A DNA stretch of 45,394 nt from Phycisphaerales bacterium (GCA_020352215.1 CP070675.1:3341769-3387162), one strand, 5' to 3'. Counted from the first letter of the stretch, positions 34,152 through 42,931 are shown. Translations and numbers: made by a program. The notes: generated by a model from the sequence alone, not told the origin.

Positions 34152-34747
34152 TGTCTTTCTTCTCTTTCTCGGCGCATCCACGTGGCCAGCAGGTGGATTG
34201 CTTTGCACCTGTATACCCTCGCCGTTGCTGGCGATATGCCCAGCATTTTGCCTATTCGCACATACGACAATTCCGCCAGATCACGCAGCGCTATGACAGA
34301 CCTCAAATGTTCGGGCAATCGGGCAATGCAATATCTCAGGCTCTCCTGCAGGTATTTGGCGTCGAGCTCGCCTGCGGGCGAGCCGGTGGCTTCGCGAGGG
34401 CCGGCCGTCGACAGCCTCTGTCTTTCGGAAAGCCTGCGTCTCAGCATCGATATTGCCACGTTGTTAGCCGTGCGGAACACGTACGCCTTTATGTGGTGGG
34501 GCCTCCTCGTGTCTTGGCAATGAGCGAGTTGCAGGAATGTGCTCTGGTAGGCGTCACAGACATCTTGCTCATTTCCCAGTATACGCCAGAGCATTGTGAC
34601 CAGTTCCTGCCCATGCCGCTGCATTACGGACAGGACCCACTTCTGGTTCTCGTGGACAGTCTCACAGACTGCCGGGTCCCACGTTAGGTCGTAACTGACG
34701 GACCTGCCGAACATAAGCGCCCATTTCAAGTGTTCTTGTTGTTCCAT
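34148..34747 (-). CDS. ECF-type sigma-70 family RNA polymerase sigma factor
   Basis: The 199-residue protein has the two ECF regions. Region 2 includes LGNEQDVCDAYQSTFLQLA and AYVFRTANNVAISMLRRR; region 4 includes RLPEHLRSVIALRDLAELSY and the helix-turn-helix GKMLGISPATARVYRCKAI. I chose ATG 34747 because the longer frame to 34957 would overlap the divergent GspE gene and adds residues unlike the family. The ribosome-binding site GGAG sits only one base from the ATG, so the exact start is uncertain. The gene is coupled to the anti-sigma gene and followed by the chaperone operon, which may be its regulon. Confidence 0.85.
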   Translation of the reverse strand: MEQQEHLKWALMFGRSVSYDLTWDPAVCETVHENQKWVLSVMQRHGQELVTMLWRILGNEQDVCDAYQSTFLQLAHCQDTRRPHHIKAYVFRTANNVAISMLRRRLSERQRLSTAGPREATGSPAGELDAKYLQESLRYCIARLPEHLRSVIALRDLAELSYVRIGKMLGISPATARVYRCKAIHLLATWMRREREERQ

Positions 34748-34903
34748 ACTCCAAGACGCCGCGCCTAAGAATATGTTAACAAAAAACCGGCGATTCTTGG
34801 CAAAAAAGTGCGCCTTTTCGGATAACGTTTTGGGCGCGGTCGCGTCTTGATTTGCGCAACGACGCTCATGAAAAGGCAATAGTGAAGATGACCGGGCGGC
34901 GAA

Positions 34904-36073
34904 ATGAGTGTAAGTACCCATAGAGAAAGTTCTTATGGACACCACAAGGGTGCTCAAGACGTCGTGGCCTTGGTGGATGACCTACTTGGCAAGGCAGTAG
35001 AGTTCGCTGCAAGCGACATTCATTTCGAGCCCACAAGCTCAGAATTGATGGTGAAATTCCGCCTGGATGGCGTCCTGAACACGATTGAAAGACTACCCAA
35101 GTCCCTGTCCGACAATGTGGTTGCCCGACTGAAGGTGCTTGGCGGTCTTCTAACCTATCGCAACGACATTCCTCAAGAGGGACGCATCCAAGTCTCCGGG
35201 CCGGGTGACGACGACGTAATTGACAGGCGCATCGCAGTCTTTCCCACAATACACGGTCAACGGGTGGTCGTCCGCCTGCTCTACAAGAGCCGGAGTCTTG
35301 CCGAGCTCAACCAGCTTGGGTTCTCTGGTGACATATTCGCAATGTTGAAGGGAATAGCTGCGAAGAACCAGGGCGTGCTTCTCTTGACCGGCCCAGCCGG
35401 CAGCGGAAAGAGTACGACTCTGGCGGCTGTCCTGCGGCAAATCCTCAAGAACTGGCCCGGCAGGAGCGTGGTGACGCTCGAAGACCCGGTGGAAATAAGG
35501 ATCGACGGCGCTACTCAGGTGCAGATCGATCCACATGGGCAGATGACGTTCCCAACGGCGCTGCGGTCGCTGCTCAGACAAGACCCTCAAGTCCTGATGA
35601 TCGGCGAGATTCGAGATGCGGAAACGGCCCGGATCGGTATCGAGGCTGGGTTGACTGGCCATTTGCTCTTGACAACGATGCACAGCGGAACGCCCGCCGG
35701 GGCGCTGCTTCGGTTGCTGGAGATGGGGATTGAACCCTATCAGGTGACGTCGAGCATTTCAGCGGTTCTAAATCAGAGGCTCGTTAGGAGACTCTGCGAT
35801 AATTGTAAGAAGAGGGTGGCATCCGAGCTGTTTGAGCCGGTCGGTTGTGACGATTGCTTCGGCACCGGCTACAAAGGCCGCGTTTTGATAGCTGAGATGG
35901 TCCAATTGGATGGTCAGCTCCGAAAGGCCATATTGGCCAAGGCCGACCTGGAGGAGCTTGAGAGTCTCCTGCTGAGCGAAGGCCACATGAACATACTTGT
36001 CGACGGGCACCGCCTGGTCGGTGATGGAATAACAACACAGGACGAACTGAATAAGGTCTGTGGAATCGCGTGA
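34904..36073 (+). CDS. GspE/PilB-type secretion or pilus assembly ATPase, short form
   Basis: The 389-residue ATPase has Walker A GPAGSGKST (163-171), Walker B VLMIGEIRDAE (230-240), the Asp box TLEDPVEI and the His box TTMHSG. A four-cysteine zinc site follows (CDNC at 298-301 and CDDC at 315-318, then GTGYKGR). It powers assembly of pseudopili or pili at the inner membrane. It lacks most of the N1 domain found in classical GspE, making it about 100 residues shorter. It is the first gene of a plus-strand cluster with two GspF-like and three pseudopilin-like genes, and is divergent from the sigma gene. Confidence 0.92.
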   Translation: MSVSTHRESSYGHHKGAQDVVALVDDLLGKAVEFAASDIHFEPTSSELMVKFRLDGVLNTIERLPKSLSDNVVARLKVLGGLLTYRNDIPQEGRIQVSGPGDDDVIDRRIAVFPTIHGQRVVVRLLYKSRSLAELNQLGFSGDIFAMLKGIAAKNQGVLLLTGPAGSGKSTTLAAVLRQILKNWPGRSVVTLEDPVEIRIDGATQVQIDPHGQMTFPTALRSLLRQDPQVLMIGEIRDAETARIGIEAGLTGHLLLTTMHSGTPAGALLRLLEMGIEPYQVTSSISAVLNQRLVRRLCDNCKKRVASELFEPVGCDDCFGTGYKGRVLIAEMVQLDGQLRKAILAKADLEELESLLLSEGHMNILVDGHRLVGDGITTQDELNKVCGIA

Positions 36074-36153
36074 CATCCTTGAATAACCATGACTGACAGA
36101 TGGGAATATGAGAAGAAACAACGGTTGTTGAGACACTGGATCAAAGTCTGATT

Positions 36154-37107
36154 ATGAAACGCATCTTTATCTGTTTTGTCATTTTGCTTCTCGCGATGGG
36201 CACCGTGGCTGCTCGCACCGTTGAGTTGGTACTGCATCCAGCTAAGGCGTCGGAGAGTGCACGGAGATGTCGACTTCTGCCGCTGCCGAGCGAGCAAAGC
36301 GACGAAGCTGCGGCGCCGCTATATGAACAGGCGCTAAAGGCGCTGCCGGCGGGGCTAGATATGAATCAGTTGCACGAATGGCGCAGCGCGCCGGCAGGGC
36401 AGTTACCGAAGGAGCAGGTCGAGCAGGTCCTGCAACAGGGCAAACAGGCTCTGGATCTTCTTGAGCGGGCGGCAAGGTGCAGGCAGCATGACTGGCCGTA
36501 TCTGGACCCGGATACGGCGGCAGCGGGCCTCGGCGGGTATCGCAAGCTCGTTGTGCTTATTGCATTGCAGGCGCGCCTGCAGATTGGCCAGGGCCGGTAC
36601 GATGAGGCGGTCGAGACCATGCGGACGGGATTTGCCATGGCAGGGCAGTTGGGCAAGGCGCCTACCTTGGTCGAGGGCCTTGTGGCAATAGCGGTCGCAG
36701 CGGTTATGTGTAGTCAGCTCGAACAGTTCGTGCAAGAAGCGGATGCGCCTAACCTGTACTGGGCTCTGCAGGCCTTGCCAAGGCCGTATCTTGATCTATC
36801 CGAACAGATGGAATACGAGGACCGGGACACAAAAGAGAAAACACGGCTGCTAATGAACCGACTGGACCGACACCTGGCCGCACTGCAGTGCGTGGAGGCG
36901 ATCCGCCTGTACGCGGACAGACATGGCGGCAAGCTGCCGGATGGTCTGAGCAGCATCACAGAATTGGTGGCGCCAAATGATCCTGTGGCGGGTCGGCCGT
37001 TTGACTTCAGGCTCGCAGGTACGAAGGGTATTCTTGAAGCGGCGGCACCAGAGGGCGGCAGCGAAAGAGACGCGTTGCGGTATGAGATGGTGATGAAGGA
37101 GCAGTAG
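36154..37107 (+). CDS. Hypothetical exported helical protein in the secretion cluster
   Basis: I do not recognise a family. The 317-residue product begins with a signal peptide (RIFICFVILLLAMGTVAA). It continues with mostly helical, Ala/Leu/Gln-rich sequence in which pairs such as AAPLYEQALKALPAG and GRYDEAVETMRTGFAMAGQL look TPR-like. The C-terminal part (CVEAIRLYADRHGGKLPDGL, then DPVAGRPFDFRL) resembles the region following the first helix in planctomycete pseudopilin-like proteins. It sits between the GspE and GspF genes on the same strand, so a role in the apparatus or its substrate set is plausible but not shown. Confidence 0.65.
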   Translation: MKRIFICFVILLLAMGTVAARTVELVLHPAKASESARRCRLLPLPSEQSDEAAAPLYEQALKALPAGLDMNQLHEWRSAPAGQLPKEQVEQVLQQGKQALDLLERAARCRQHDWPYLDPDTAAAGLGGYRKLVVLIALQARLQIGQGRYDEAVETMRTGFAMAGQLGKAPTLVEGLVAIAVAAVMCSQLEQFVQEADAPNLYWALQALPRPYLDLSEQMEYEDRDTKEKTRLLMNRLDRHLAALQCVEAIRLYADRHGGKLPDGLSSITELVAPNDPVAGRPFDFRLAGTKGILEAAAPEGGSERDALRYEMVMKEQ

Positions 37108-37226
37108 AAGTTGGTGATATGCTGCGACGGCAATTGGCTCCATGTCGATCCTGTGTTGACATGGGCGCCTACTAAAGTGGAGTACGGGGACAGGTTTTCA
37201 ATCGGTCCTCAGTAAGGAACAAGAGC

Positions 37227-38426
37227 ATGGCGACGTTTGAATACAACGCACTGACTTCGGCGGGCCGGCTGATGAGAGGCGACATTGAGGCCGGGTCGCG
37301 AGAAGAAGCGAGTGAGCTGCTCAAACAAATGCAGCTTGACGTGAATCAGATTGAGAAAGCTAGGCCCAAAAAGCCCAAAACCGCCATCGGCAGAAACGAG
37401 TTTCTGCTGTTCAATCAGCAGCTTGCCTCGATTACACAAGCGGGCATCCCTCTTGAGAGAGGGCTTCGAGAGCTGGCTACCGATGTCACCTCAAAGTCGA
37501 TGCGCGCACTCATAGACGATATCGCCGGTGAGCTTGAAGCAGGCGTGAGCATTGAAGATGCATTCGAGAAGAGGCAGAAGAATTTTCCACCCCTGTATGG
37601 GCGGATACTCAAAGCCGGCGTCGAGACGGGAAGACTGAGCGAGATGCTGACCAGTTTGAACAGGCATCTCGAACTGGCCAGCCAAACAAGGAGAATCATC
37701 TTCGAGGCGGTCAGTTATCCCGCGGTTGTTCTGATACTCGGAGCCATTATCATAACGGGCGTGTTCTTATTCGTAATCCCCCAGTTTGAAACGGTGCTGC
37801 AAGAGATGGTCGGGGGTCGATTGAATCCAATAACCGCACTGCTGTTTGGCATCGTGAGAAATGTTGTTCCCTTCTGGATAACGGTTGGATTTCTTGTCGC
37901 AGCGGTGGTCCTGTTGTTCTTGGCGCTTTCGTCCTCCGGCGGGGGCCGAAGGTTCAAGGAGTCTCTGTTCTTGAAGATTCCGGTTGTCGGAGGAGTGTAC
38001 CATCACAGCTTGCTCGGCAGGATGGCGGAGGCTATGGCGATGTTGACCGGGGCCGGTTGTGACATGCCTACGTGTGTGAGGTTGGCATCGGGTGCGACGG
38101 GCAGTGAGAAACTCATCTTAGAGAGCGAAATGCTCGCCCGCGAGATCGAGAAGGGAGCTAACATAGTCGAGGCCGGGCAGATTAGCGGGGTGATCCCGAG
38201 GTTGTTTTTGTACTCAATCCAGTTAGGAACACAGCGCAACGAATTGCAGGACAACTTGTACAGCCTCGCCGATATGTATGCGCACCAGGCGCGATGCGGT
38301 CAGGCAAGATTGCAGGCGGTTCTGTTGCCCATGATGTTGATTGTGGTGGGGGGGGTCCTGGCAATAACCATACTTTCGATGTTTTTGCCGATGATACAGG
38401 TTATTACGAGTCTGTCTGCGGGATGA
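37227..38426 (+). CDS. Type II secretion system inner membrane protein GspF/PilC
   Basis: The 399-residue protein has the two T2SSF domains of the family, each followed by membrane spans. The first is FLLFNQQLASITQAGIPLER and then PALYGRI-like PPLYGRILKAGVETGRLSEML. The spans are near residues 170-192, 215-237 and 372-395. The second domain reads LGRMAEAMAMLTGAGCDMPT. ATG 37227 follows AAGGAAC. GspF is the platform that links the ATPase to pseudopilin insertion. Its stop abuts the next gene, a second GspF-like protein, 15 bases away. Confidence 0.92.
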   Translation: MATFEYNALTSAGRLMRGDIEAGSREEASELLKQMQLDVNQIEKARPKKPKTAIGRNEFLLFNQQLASITQAGIPLERGLRELATDVTSKSMRALIDDIAGELEAGVSIEDAFEKRQKNFPPLYGRILKAGVETGRLSEMLTSLNRHLELASQTRRIIFEAVSYPAVVLILGAIIITGVFLFVIPQFETVLQEMVGGRLNPITALLFGIVRNVVPFWITVGFLVAAVVLLFLALSSSGGGRRFKESLFLKIPVVGGVYHHSLLGRMAEAMAMLTGAGCDMPTCVRLASGATGSEKLILESEMLAREIEKGANIVEAGQISGVIPRLFLYSIQLGTQRNELQDNLYSLADMYAHQARCGQARLQAVLLPMMLIVVGGVLAITILSMFLPMIQVITSLSAG

Positions 38427-38441
38427 TTGGTTAGGATAGGT

Positions 38442-39905
38442 ATGAGCACAGTTATCGCAGTACTGTTGATGGTCATTTATGCCGTCCTGGGTTACAGGAA
38501 GCCGGGGGTAGCTCTGGTCACATCACCGATCGTGTGTCTGGTGTTGGGTTTTGGTATCCTGACCGAGTCACCCGAGGTTGCATTGCTTGCACCGGCTGTT
38601 TTCCTGGTTACTCTGATCGCCATCTTGGTCGGAAAGCCCAAATCCGAGGCAGGACAGTGGCCCCATATGGCAGCTAAGGTAATACTGATCAGTTTGTGTG
38701 CCTTGCTTTTCCTCGTGACTATGATTGTGCTGTTATTTGCGGGCGCTGCCGGCTTTGCCGTCCTGATTCTGTTCATCGGCGGCGTGGGATGCTTCGGGGC
38801 GGTCGTCAGCTTCGCGGTTGGCCATCGGCGAGCAACTGCTGCGATTGTTTTTTCGACAATCGGCTCGAGCGTGCGACAGAATCTGCCACTGCCCATGGCC
38901 CTGGAATCGGCGTCGAACGGGAGAACAGACAGTCGCGCACGAATCCTGCGGAGCATCCGGCAGTGGCTCGTCCAGGGCTACTCGCTGAGCGAGTCGGTCA
39001 AGCGCGGCTATCCGGGATGTCCGGGCTATGCCCTGGCAATGATTGCTTCGGCTGAGCGGTTCAATCAGTTGCCGGCCGCGCTGAAGGCCCTTGAGGCTGA
39101 TATAGCTGCAAGGGCCGACGAAAGAAGGAGACTAAAGCCCGTTCACCCGTGGTACCCGGTTGTGATAGTGATCTTTACGTCATTTATCCTGTGGGGGGTG
39201 ATGACGTTTGTGTTCCCGGCATTCAAAGCCGTGCTTGAGGAAACGGTGGGTCGAAAGGTTCCGGCACCTACACGGGTTCTCCTGGGAATAATGGAGTTCT
39301 TCCATAATGACATCGGCGTGATTTCCTGGGTAGTCCTCGCAGTCGTTATCATCGTGACTATTGTTGTTTCAATTTGCGTCAGGTTTCGGCCTCGCCGACC
39401 GGAGAGTCCGTACCGTCTCTCCAGGGTGGGCGATTTCATCAAATGGTATCTGCCGATACTGCATTGGTTCGAGAGAAACTACTCGATGGTGCAGGTCGTT
39501 GAGAGTTTGCGTCTCTCGCTCAGTGCCGGCTGCACGGTCAACGACGCCATTGCGAATACGTCGGGTCTGGATGTGAATAATTGTTTCAAGAAGCGGCTTA
39601 GGAGGTGGCTCATGAGTGTCGAGGCCGGCCGTAACATCTCCGTGGCAGCGAGAGAATGCAGACTGGGCTCGCCGCTTGCGTGGGCGTTCGACGAGAAGGT
39701 GAATAAGGGCGATACTCTGGCGATCCTCGAGACACTCGAATCGTTCTATCGCTCAAATTATAGCTATAGGGTAAATCTGGCCAGGTTCATCATGTGGCCC
39801 TGTGTGACATTGGCTTTAGGGATGATGGTCGCATTTGTGATAGTCGGCATTTTCTTGCCGAGTATAACGGTCATCAACGTCATGGCCGGGCTTGTGACAC
39901 CGTGA
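38442..39905 (+). CDS. Second GspF-like protein with extra N-terminal membrane spans
   Basis: I chose ATG 38442 behind AGGATAGG, giving 487 residues. Residues 1-140 hold four predicted spans not present in GspF (for example VLLMVIYAVLGY and LLAPAVFLVTLIAILVG). From about residue 150 the T2SSF pattern appears (GSSVRQNLPLPMALESAS, then GYPGCPGYALAMIASAERFN). Two spans and a second domain follow (MVQVVESLRLSLSAGC...), with a final span (CVTLALGMMVAFVIVGIF). It probably pairs with the normal GspF as a heterodimeric platform; a tandem arrangement of two divergent GspF genes is unusual. Start and stop are tightly packed with neighbours. Confidence 0.82.
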   Translation: MSTVIAVLLMVIYAVLGYRKPGVALVTSPIVCLVLGFGILTESPEVALLAPAVFLVTLIAILVGKPKSEAGQWPHMAAKVILISLCALLFLVTMIVLLFAGAAGFAVLILFIGGVGCFGAVVSFAVGHRRATAAIVFSTIGSSVRQNLPLPMALESASNGRTDSRARILRSIRQWLVQGYSLSESVKRGYPGCPGYALAMIASAERFNQLPAALKALEADIAARADERRRLKPVHPWYPVVIVIFTSFILWGVMTFVFPAFKAVLEETVGRKVPAPTRVLLGIMEFFHNDIGVISWVVLAVVIIVTIVVSICVRFRPRRPESPYRLSRVGDFIKWYLPILHWFERNYSMVQVVESLRLSLSAGCTVNDAIANTSGLDVNNCFKKRLRRWLMSVEAGRNISVAARECRLGSPLAWAFDEKVNKGDTLAILETLESFYRSNYSYRVNLARFIMWPCVTLALGMMVAFVIVGIFLPSITVINVMAGLVTP

Positions 39906-39920
39906 GACTCGAGAAGGAGA

Positions 39921-40322
39921 ATGGTCGTGCTTGCGAAGGGCAGAAAATACGGTGGCTTCTTGATGGCAGAGATCATAGTTGGGCTCACTGTCTTCGCGAT
40001 TCTGGTGGTTGCGTTTGCGCTTTCGCTGGATGGGTTTGCAAAGTTCAACCGCTATCAGTTGGTAAGACAGCAGTGCATCGCGGCAGCCCAAGCTCAACTC
40101 GACAGCATAACGACGACGGGTGAGCCGATTCCGGATGAGGATTTCAAGCGGCTATGGCCCAAGCTCGATGTCTCTGTCGAACGGTCTGAAGGAACCGGGC
40201 AGTGGCAGGCGATGACGTTGCTTGAGGTGACGACGGCGGGCAAGAGCTATCGTAACGACGTGAAGGTCCGGCTGTCCAGATATGTCGGGTCTGTCGGACT
40301 GGCATCCATAGGGGAGCAGTGA
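39921..40322 (+). CDS. Pseudopilin-like protein (GspI-like)
   Basis: The 133-residue protein has a prepilin signal: GRKYGGFLMAEIIVGLTVF, with cleavage expected after the second Gly and Glu at position 5 of the mature protein. A hydrophobic helix follows and then a small periplasmic domain (about residues 35-133). AAGGAG is one base from ATG 39921 and 8 bases from GTG 39927, so the true start may be the GTG. It would be processed by a prepilin peptidase that is not in the window. The gene order (GspF, then I-, J- and K-like) matches general type II secretion operons, though a GspG major pseudopilin is missing. Confidence 0.8.
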   Translation: MVVLAKGRKYGGFLMAEIIVGLTVFAILVVAFALSLDGFAKFNRYQLVRQQCIAAAQAQLDSITTTGEPIPDEDFKRLWPKLDVSVERSEGTGQWQAMTLLEVTTAGKSYRNDVKVRLSRYVGSVGLASIGEQ

Positions 40323-40324
40323 GT

Positions 40325-40843
40325 ATGCGTAAAGGCTTTACATTAGTTGAGCTATTGGTGGTTGTACTTGTTCTTCCTGCGGCCGCTTTGGTCTTGGATC
40401 GCTTCTTCACCACTCTTATGCGAGATATACCTCGTTCGACCCGAGTTATCCAGGAGAACACAACACTTCTGAATATGCTGAACCAGATGTGTGCCGACGT
40501 AGGCCAAGCGAAGCGGTTGCCGGAATCGTACGGTGGCCGAGCCTCAAATGACCGGATGCTACTGATTGAGACGACAGACGGCGTGATTTGCTACAGGTTG
40601 GATGAGGGGCGAGCACGCAGATACAAGGTCACGGATGCTCAAGGGCAGGACGGTGACGAAGCCAGGGTCTGGTCGCTGCCAAACTCGGAGATCGTCTGGC
40701 AGGTCTGGAAAAAGGCTGGGGCCGGCTACGCCGTGGAAGTCAAGACCCACATAAAACAGAAGCTTCGCAAAGGGTTGCAGAAGAAAATGATCAACTCCCA
40801 CCTGTACTTTGTGGGTGCTTTTCAGGGGGGCCGAGCGAGATGA
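40325..40843 (+). CDS. Pseudopilin (GspJ-like)
   Basis: I start at ATG 40325, behind GGGGAG. The 172-residue product begins MRKGFTLVELLVVVLVLPAA, the classical type IV prepilin signal with cleavage after Gly and Glu at position 5. The rest of the protein (STRVIQENTTLLNMLNQMCA and onward) is of the GspJ size and has an expected periplasmic beta-rich fold. Its start sits 2 bases past the stop of the preceding gene and its end overlaps the next gene (ATGA), showing coupling of the three pseudopilins. It is a minor pseudopilin by position and length. Confidence 0.85.
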   Translation: MRKGFTLVELLVVVLVLPAAALVLDRFFTTLMRDIPRSTRVIQENTTLLNMLNQMCADVGQAKRLPESYGGRASNDRMLLIETTDGVICYRLDEGRARRYKVTDAQGQDGDEARVWSLPNSEIVWQVWKKAGAGYAVEVKTHIKQKLRKGLQKKMINSHLYFVGAFQGGRAR

Positions 40844-41250
40844 GAGACGAACGAAGAGCCGGTTTTGTGCTTGTACTTGTGATAGCGGCAATCGCCCTCG
40901 TGGGCGTCTTGCTTTTCGTCCTGACCGAAGGTTCGAAGACCGTGCTATTCCAGGCCGACGCCGCTTATCTGCAAGCCGTCGAGCGGAATCTTGTGGCAAG
41001 CGGCCTCGCCTGGGCAAGGCAGAGAGCTGAGGCCGAGAGCCCCGGTGAATTGGGTGCGGCGGTCGAGTTGGATGTCACCAATATGAACATCCGCGATGCC
41101 GGCTTGCAGGTCACCGTCCGCGTACCACAAGGCGAAGAACCGGAAGCTGAGGTGGCCACATCGTGCACTCGCGGCAGCCGGACCATACGACACACCGACA
41201 CATATCAGATCCAAATCTCCGATACGGACCCCGACTCCCCAGCCAATTAG
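40840..41250 (+). CDS. GspK-like minor pseudopilin, short
   Basis: The 136-residue protein has an N-terminus MRDERRAGFVLVLVIAAIALVG, a GspK-type prepilin signal in which the fifth mature residue is not Glu, as is usual for GspK. The following helix (QADAAYLQAVERNLVASGLAWARQRA) matches the GspK region after the membrane span. It is far shorter than GspK (about 300 residues), so the large globular insertion is missing. ATG 40840 overlaps the upstream stop. It would cap the pseudopilus together with the I- and J-like proteins. The K-like call is based on the N-terminal pattern and gene order. Confidence 0.68.
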   Translation: MRDERRAGFVLVLVIAAIALVGVLLFVLTEGSKTVLFQADAAYLQAVERNLVASGLAWARQRAEAESPGELGAAVELDVTNMNIRDAGLQVTVRVPQGEEPEAEVATSCTRGSRTIRHTDTYQIQISDTDPDSPAN

Positions 41251-41338
41251 TCACATCGGATGATACTTAAGAGTTGTCTTATACGGTTTCTGGGTGTCTT
41301 GAGCGCGAATTTGGCAAGATGATGATAGGATGTGGAGA

Positions 41339-42784
41339 ATGCCTGTGGAAAAGCGAGAATGGACGGTTGGGCTCCTTTCGGCAGTGATCTTCGCGCTCTT
41401 GGCAGTCTGTGGATGCGACAGCAAGTCAGATGCCCCCGATGTAATCACGGTGGCTATGGAGGAGATTTCCACGTTTGACATACCTCAACGGAACCACATG
41501 GACCTGGCGAAAGGGGTATGGGGTCGGTCCACAGGCGAGCCTTCTGAGCAGGTGAAACGCTATCCCGAGTTGCGCACCGATAAGCCCGTGTATGGCAAAT
41601 TGCCGGTGTACGGCGATCTGGAAAACGTCGTGAAAACTCTGTACTGGGTGGTTGAAGAATCGGCCGGGCCGGGCAAAGGTTATGACACCTTGTACGTGGA
41701 TCGGAACAATGATCTGGATTTGACCAATGACGAGCCGCTGTCCGCTCAGGAGTCACCGCCACAGGGTGCGGAAGTTAAAGAGGAGTATGTGGAAAGGCAG
41801 ACATGGTTTTCGCCCTTTACTCTCGAATTCGAGCATGGTGACAATGGCAGCCATTCCGTTGAGATCATGCCGCGATTGCGGTTCGGCGAGGATAGCGCTC
41901 GTATGTATTTCGTCCCTACAAAAGCCCGAAAGGGACGTTTCGCTCTGGTTGGCAAAGACTTTGACGTCTACCTTAGCTGTGACGCGTATGATGCGATTCG
42001 AGGCAGACTCAACGATCCACTTTGTTCGTTCTTTCTGGTCAACGACGATGACCCGCGGACTCCGGCCACATGGGAGTGGGCCGAGTTTCTCTGCGCGATG
42101 CGCAGAATTGGTGGCATTTGGTATCAGTTCTCGGCTACCGTCCGGGGCGACAAGGTCACTGCCACCAAGTATAAGGGTGATTTCGGCACGTTTGAAATCG
42201 GGGCGGGCAAGCGTGCGTTTAAGAATCTGGGAATTAATGGGCCGCTGTTTTCTTGCGACCACCGTGCGGTTTTAGCCGGTGGCGAGGTAGACGAGGCCGG
42301 GGCCAAGGATATGGCGCGGTCGTGTCGATTGCCCACGGGCGATTACGTGCTTGCGATTGCGTGGATCCAATATGGGCCGCTGTCCATTCAGGTCTCGCAG
42401 AATTATCACATCGATGGGCGGCGGAGGGCTAAGATTCATCCTAAGCTGGCCTTTGATCAGTGGGTATACGGCATCACGATTAGAAAGGACCGGCCTTTTG
42501 TACTGGATTTCTCGAACGAGCCGGAAGTTTTGTTTGCTGAGCCGACAAGTGCGCAGCGATTCAAAACCGGCGAAGAGGTCAAGGTCATGGCCGTCCTGAT
42601 AGATCCTGTGTTGGACATTATGATTCGTCGTCTGATTGACACACGACAAAAGGTACCATACGAGTATGCCAGGCGTGATGGAAGCAAGGTATCTGGTGAA
42701 GAAGACCGATCTCTCGATCCGAAGGTGGTTGTCACGCGATTGGACGGCACGGTTGTCGCCGAGGGCATCATGCCTTTTGGCTGA
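41339..42784 (+). CDS. Hypothetical lipoprotein, interrupted by in-frame TGA
   Basis: I chose ATG 41339 behind AGGA, giving a signal that ends in a lipobox (GLLSAVIFALLAVCGC), so the 481-residue product is a probable lipoprotein. Notable segments are DTLYVDRNNDLDLTNDEPL, which looks like a calcium-loop or dockerin-like Asp/Asn-rich stretch, and repeated beta-rich stretches. I do not recognise the family. Crucially the TGA at 42782-42784 is followed in the same frame by 48 more coding-like codons to TAA 42929-42931. The listed protein may therefore be truncated by mutation. It stands 88 bases after the pseudopilin genes on the same strand and could be a secretion substrate. Confidence 0.6.
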   Translation: MPVEKREWTVGLLSAVIFALLAVCGCDSKSDAPDVITVAMEEISTFDIPQRNHMDLAKGVWGRSTGEPSEQVKRYPELRTDKPVYGKLPVYGDLENVVKTLYWVVEESAGPGKGYDTLYVDRNNDLDLTNDEPLSAQESPPQGAEVKEEYVERQTWFSPFTLEFEHGDNGSHSVEIMPRLRFGEDSARMYFVPTKARKGRFALVGKDFDVYLSCDAYDAIRGRLNDPLCSFFLVNDDDPRTPATWEWAEFLCAMRRIGGIWYQFSATVRGDKVTATKYKGDFGTFEIGAGKRAFKNLGINGPLFSCDHRAVLAGGEVDEAGAKDMARSCRLPTGDYVLAIAWIQYGPLSIQVSQNYHIDGRRRAKIHPKLAFDQWVYGITIRKDRPFVLDFSNEPEVLFAEPTSAQRFKTGEEVKVMAVLIDPVLDIMIRRLIDTRQKVPYEYARRDGSKVSGEEDRSLDPKVVVTRLDGTVVAEGIMPFG

Positions 42785-42931
42785 GACGGCACATGTGGGT
42801 ACTCGTGGCGAGTGCCGGATGACCTCAAGTTAGACGGCAACGAAGAAACATTCAACGTCCAGGTGGCGTACGACACGCTCGAACTCTACGGCAAAGTTGC
42901 CGCAACACGTGAGATCGTGATTTGTCGCTAA
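42785..42931 (+). other. In-frame continuation of the lipoprotein gene after TGA
   Basis: The same frame stays open for 48 codons and ends at TAA 42929-42931. It translates as DGTCGYSWRVPDDLKLDGN... and ends ...GKVAATREIVICR. Its codon use resembles the gene before the stop, and the alternation of hydrophobic residues suggests a beta-strand domain end. A hairpin ACTCG-TGG-CGAGT lies at 42801-42813, 16 bases past the TGA. Confidence 0.5.

Noticed and set aside
42801..42813. Hairpin after the internal TGA as a true selenocysteine insertion element
   Set aside because: The stem has only five pairs with a three-base loop lacking a clear GU apex, and the protein family is not known to contain selenocysteine; kept only as one possible explanation.
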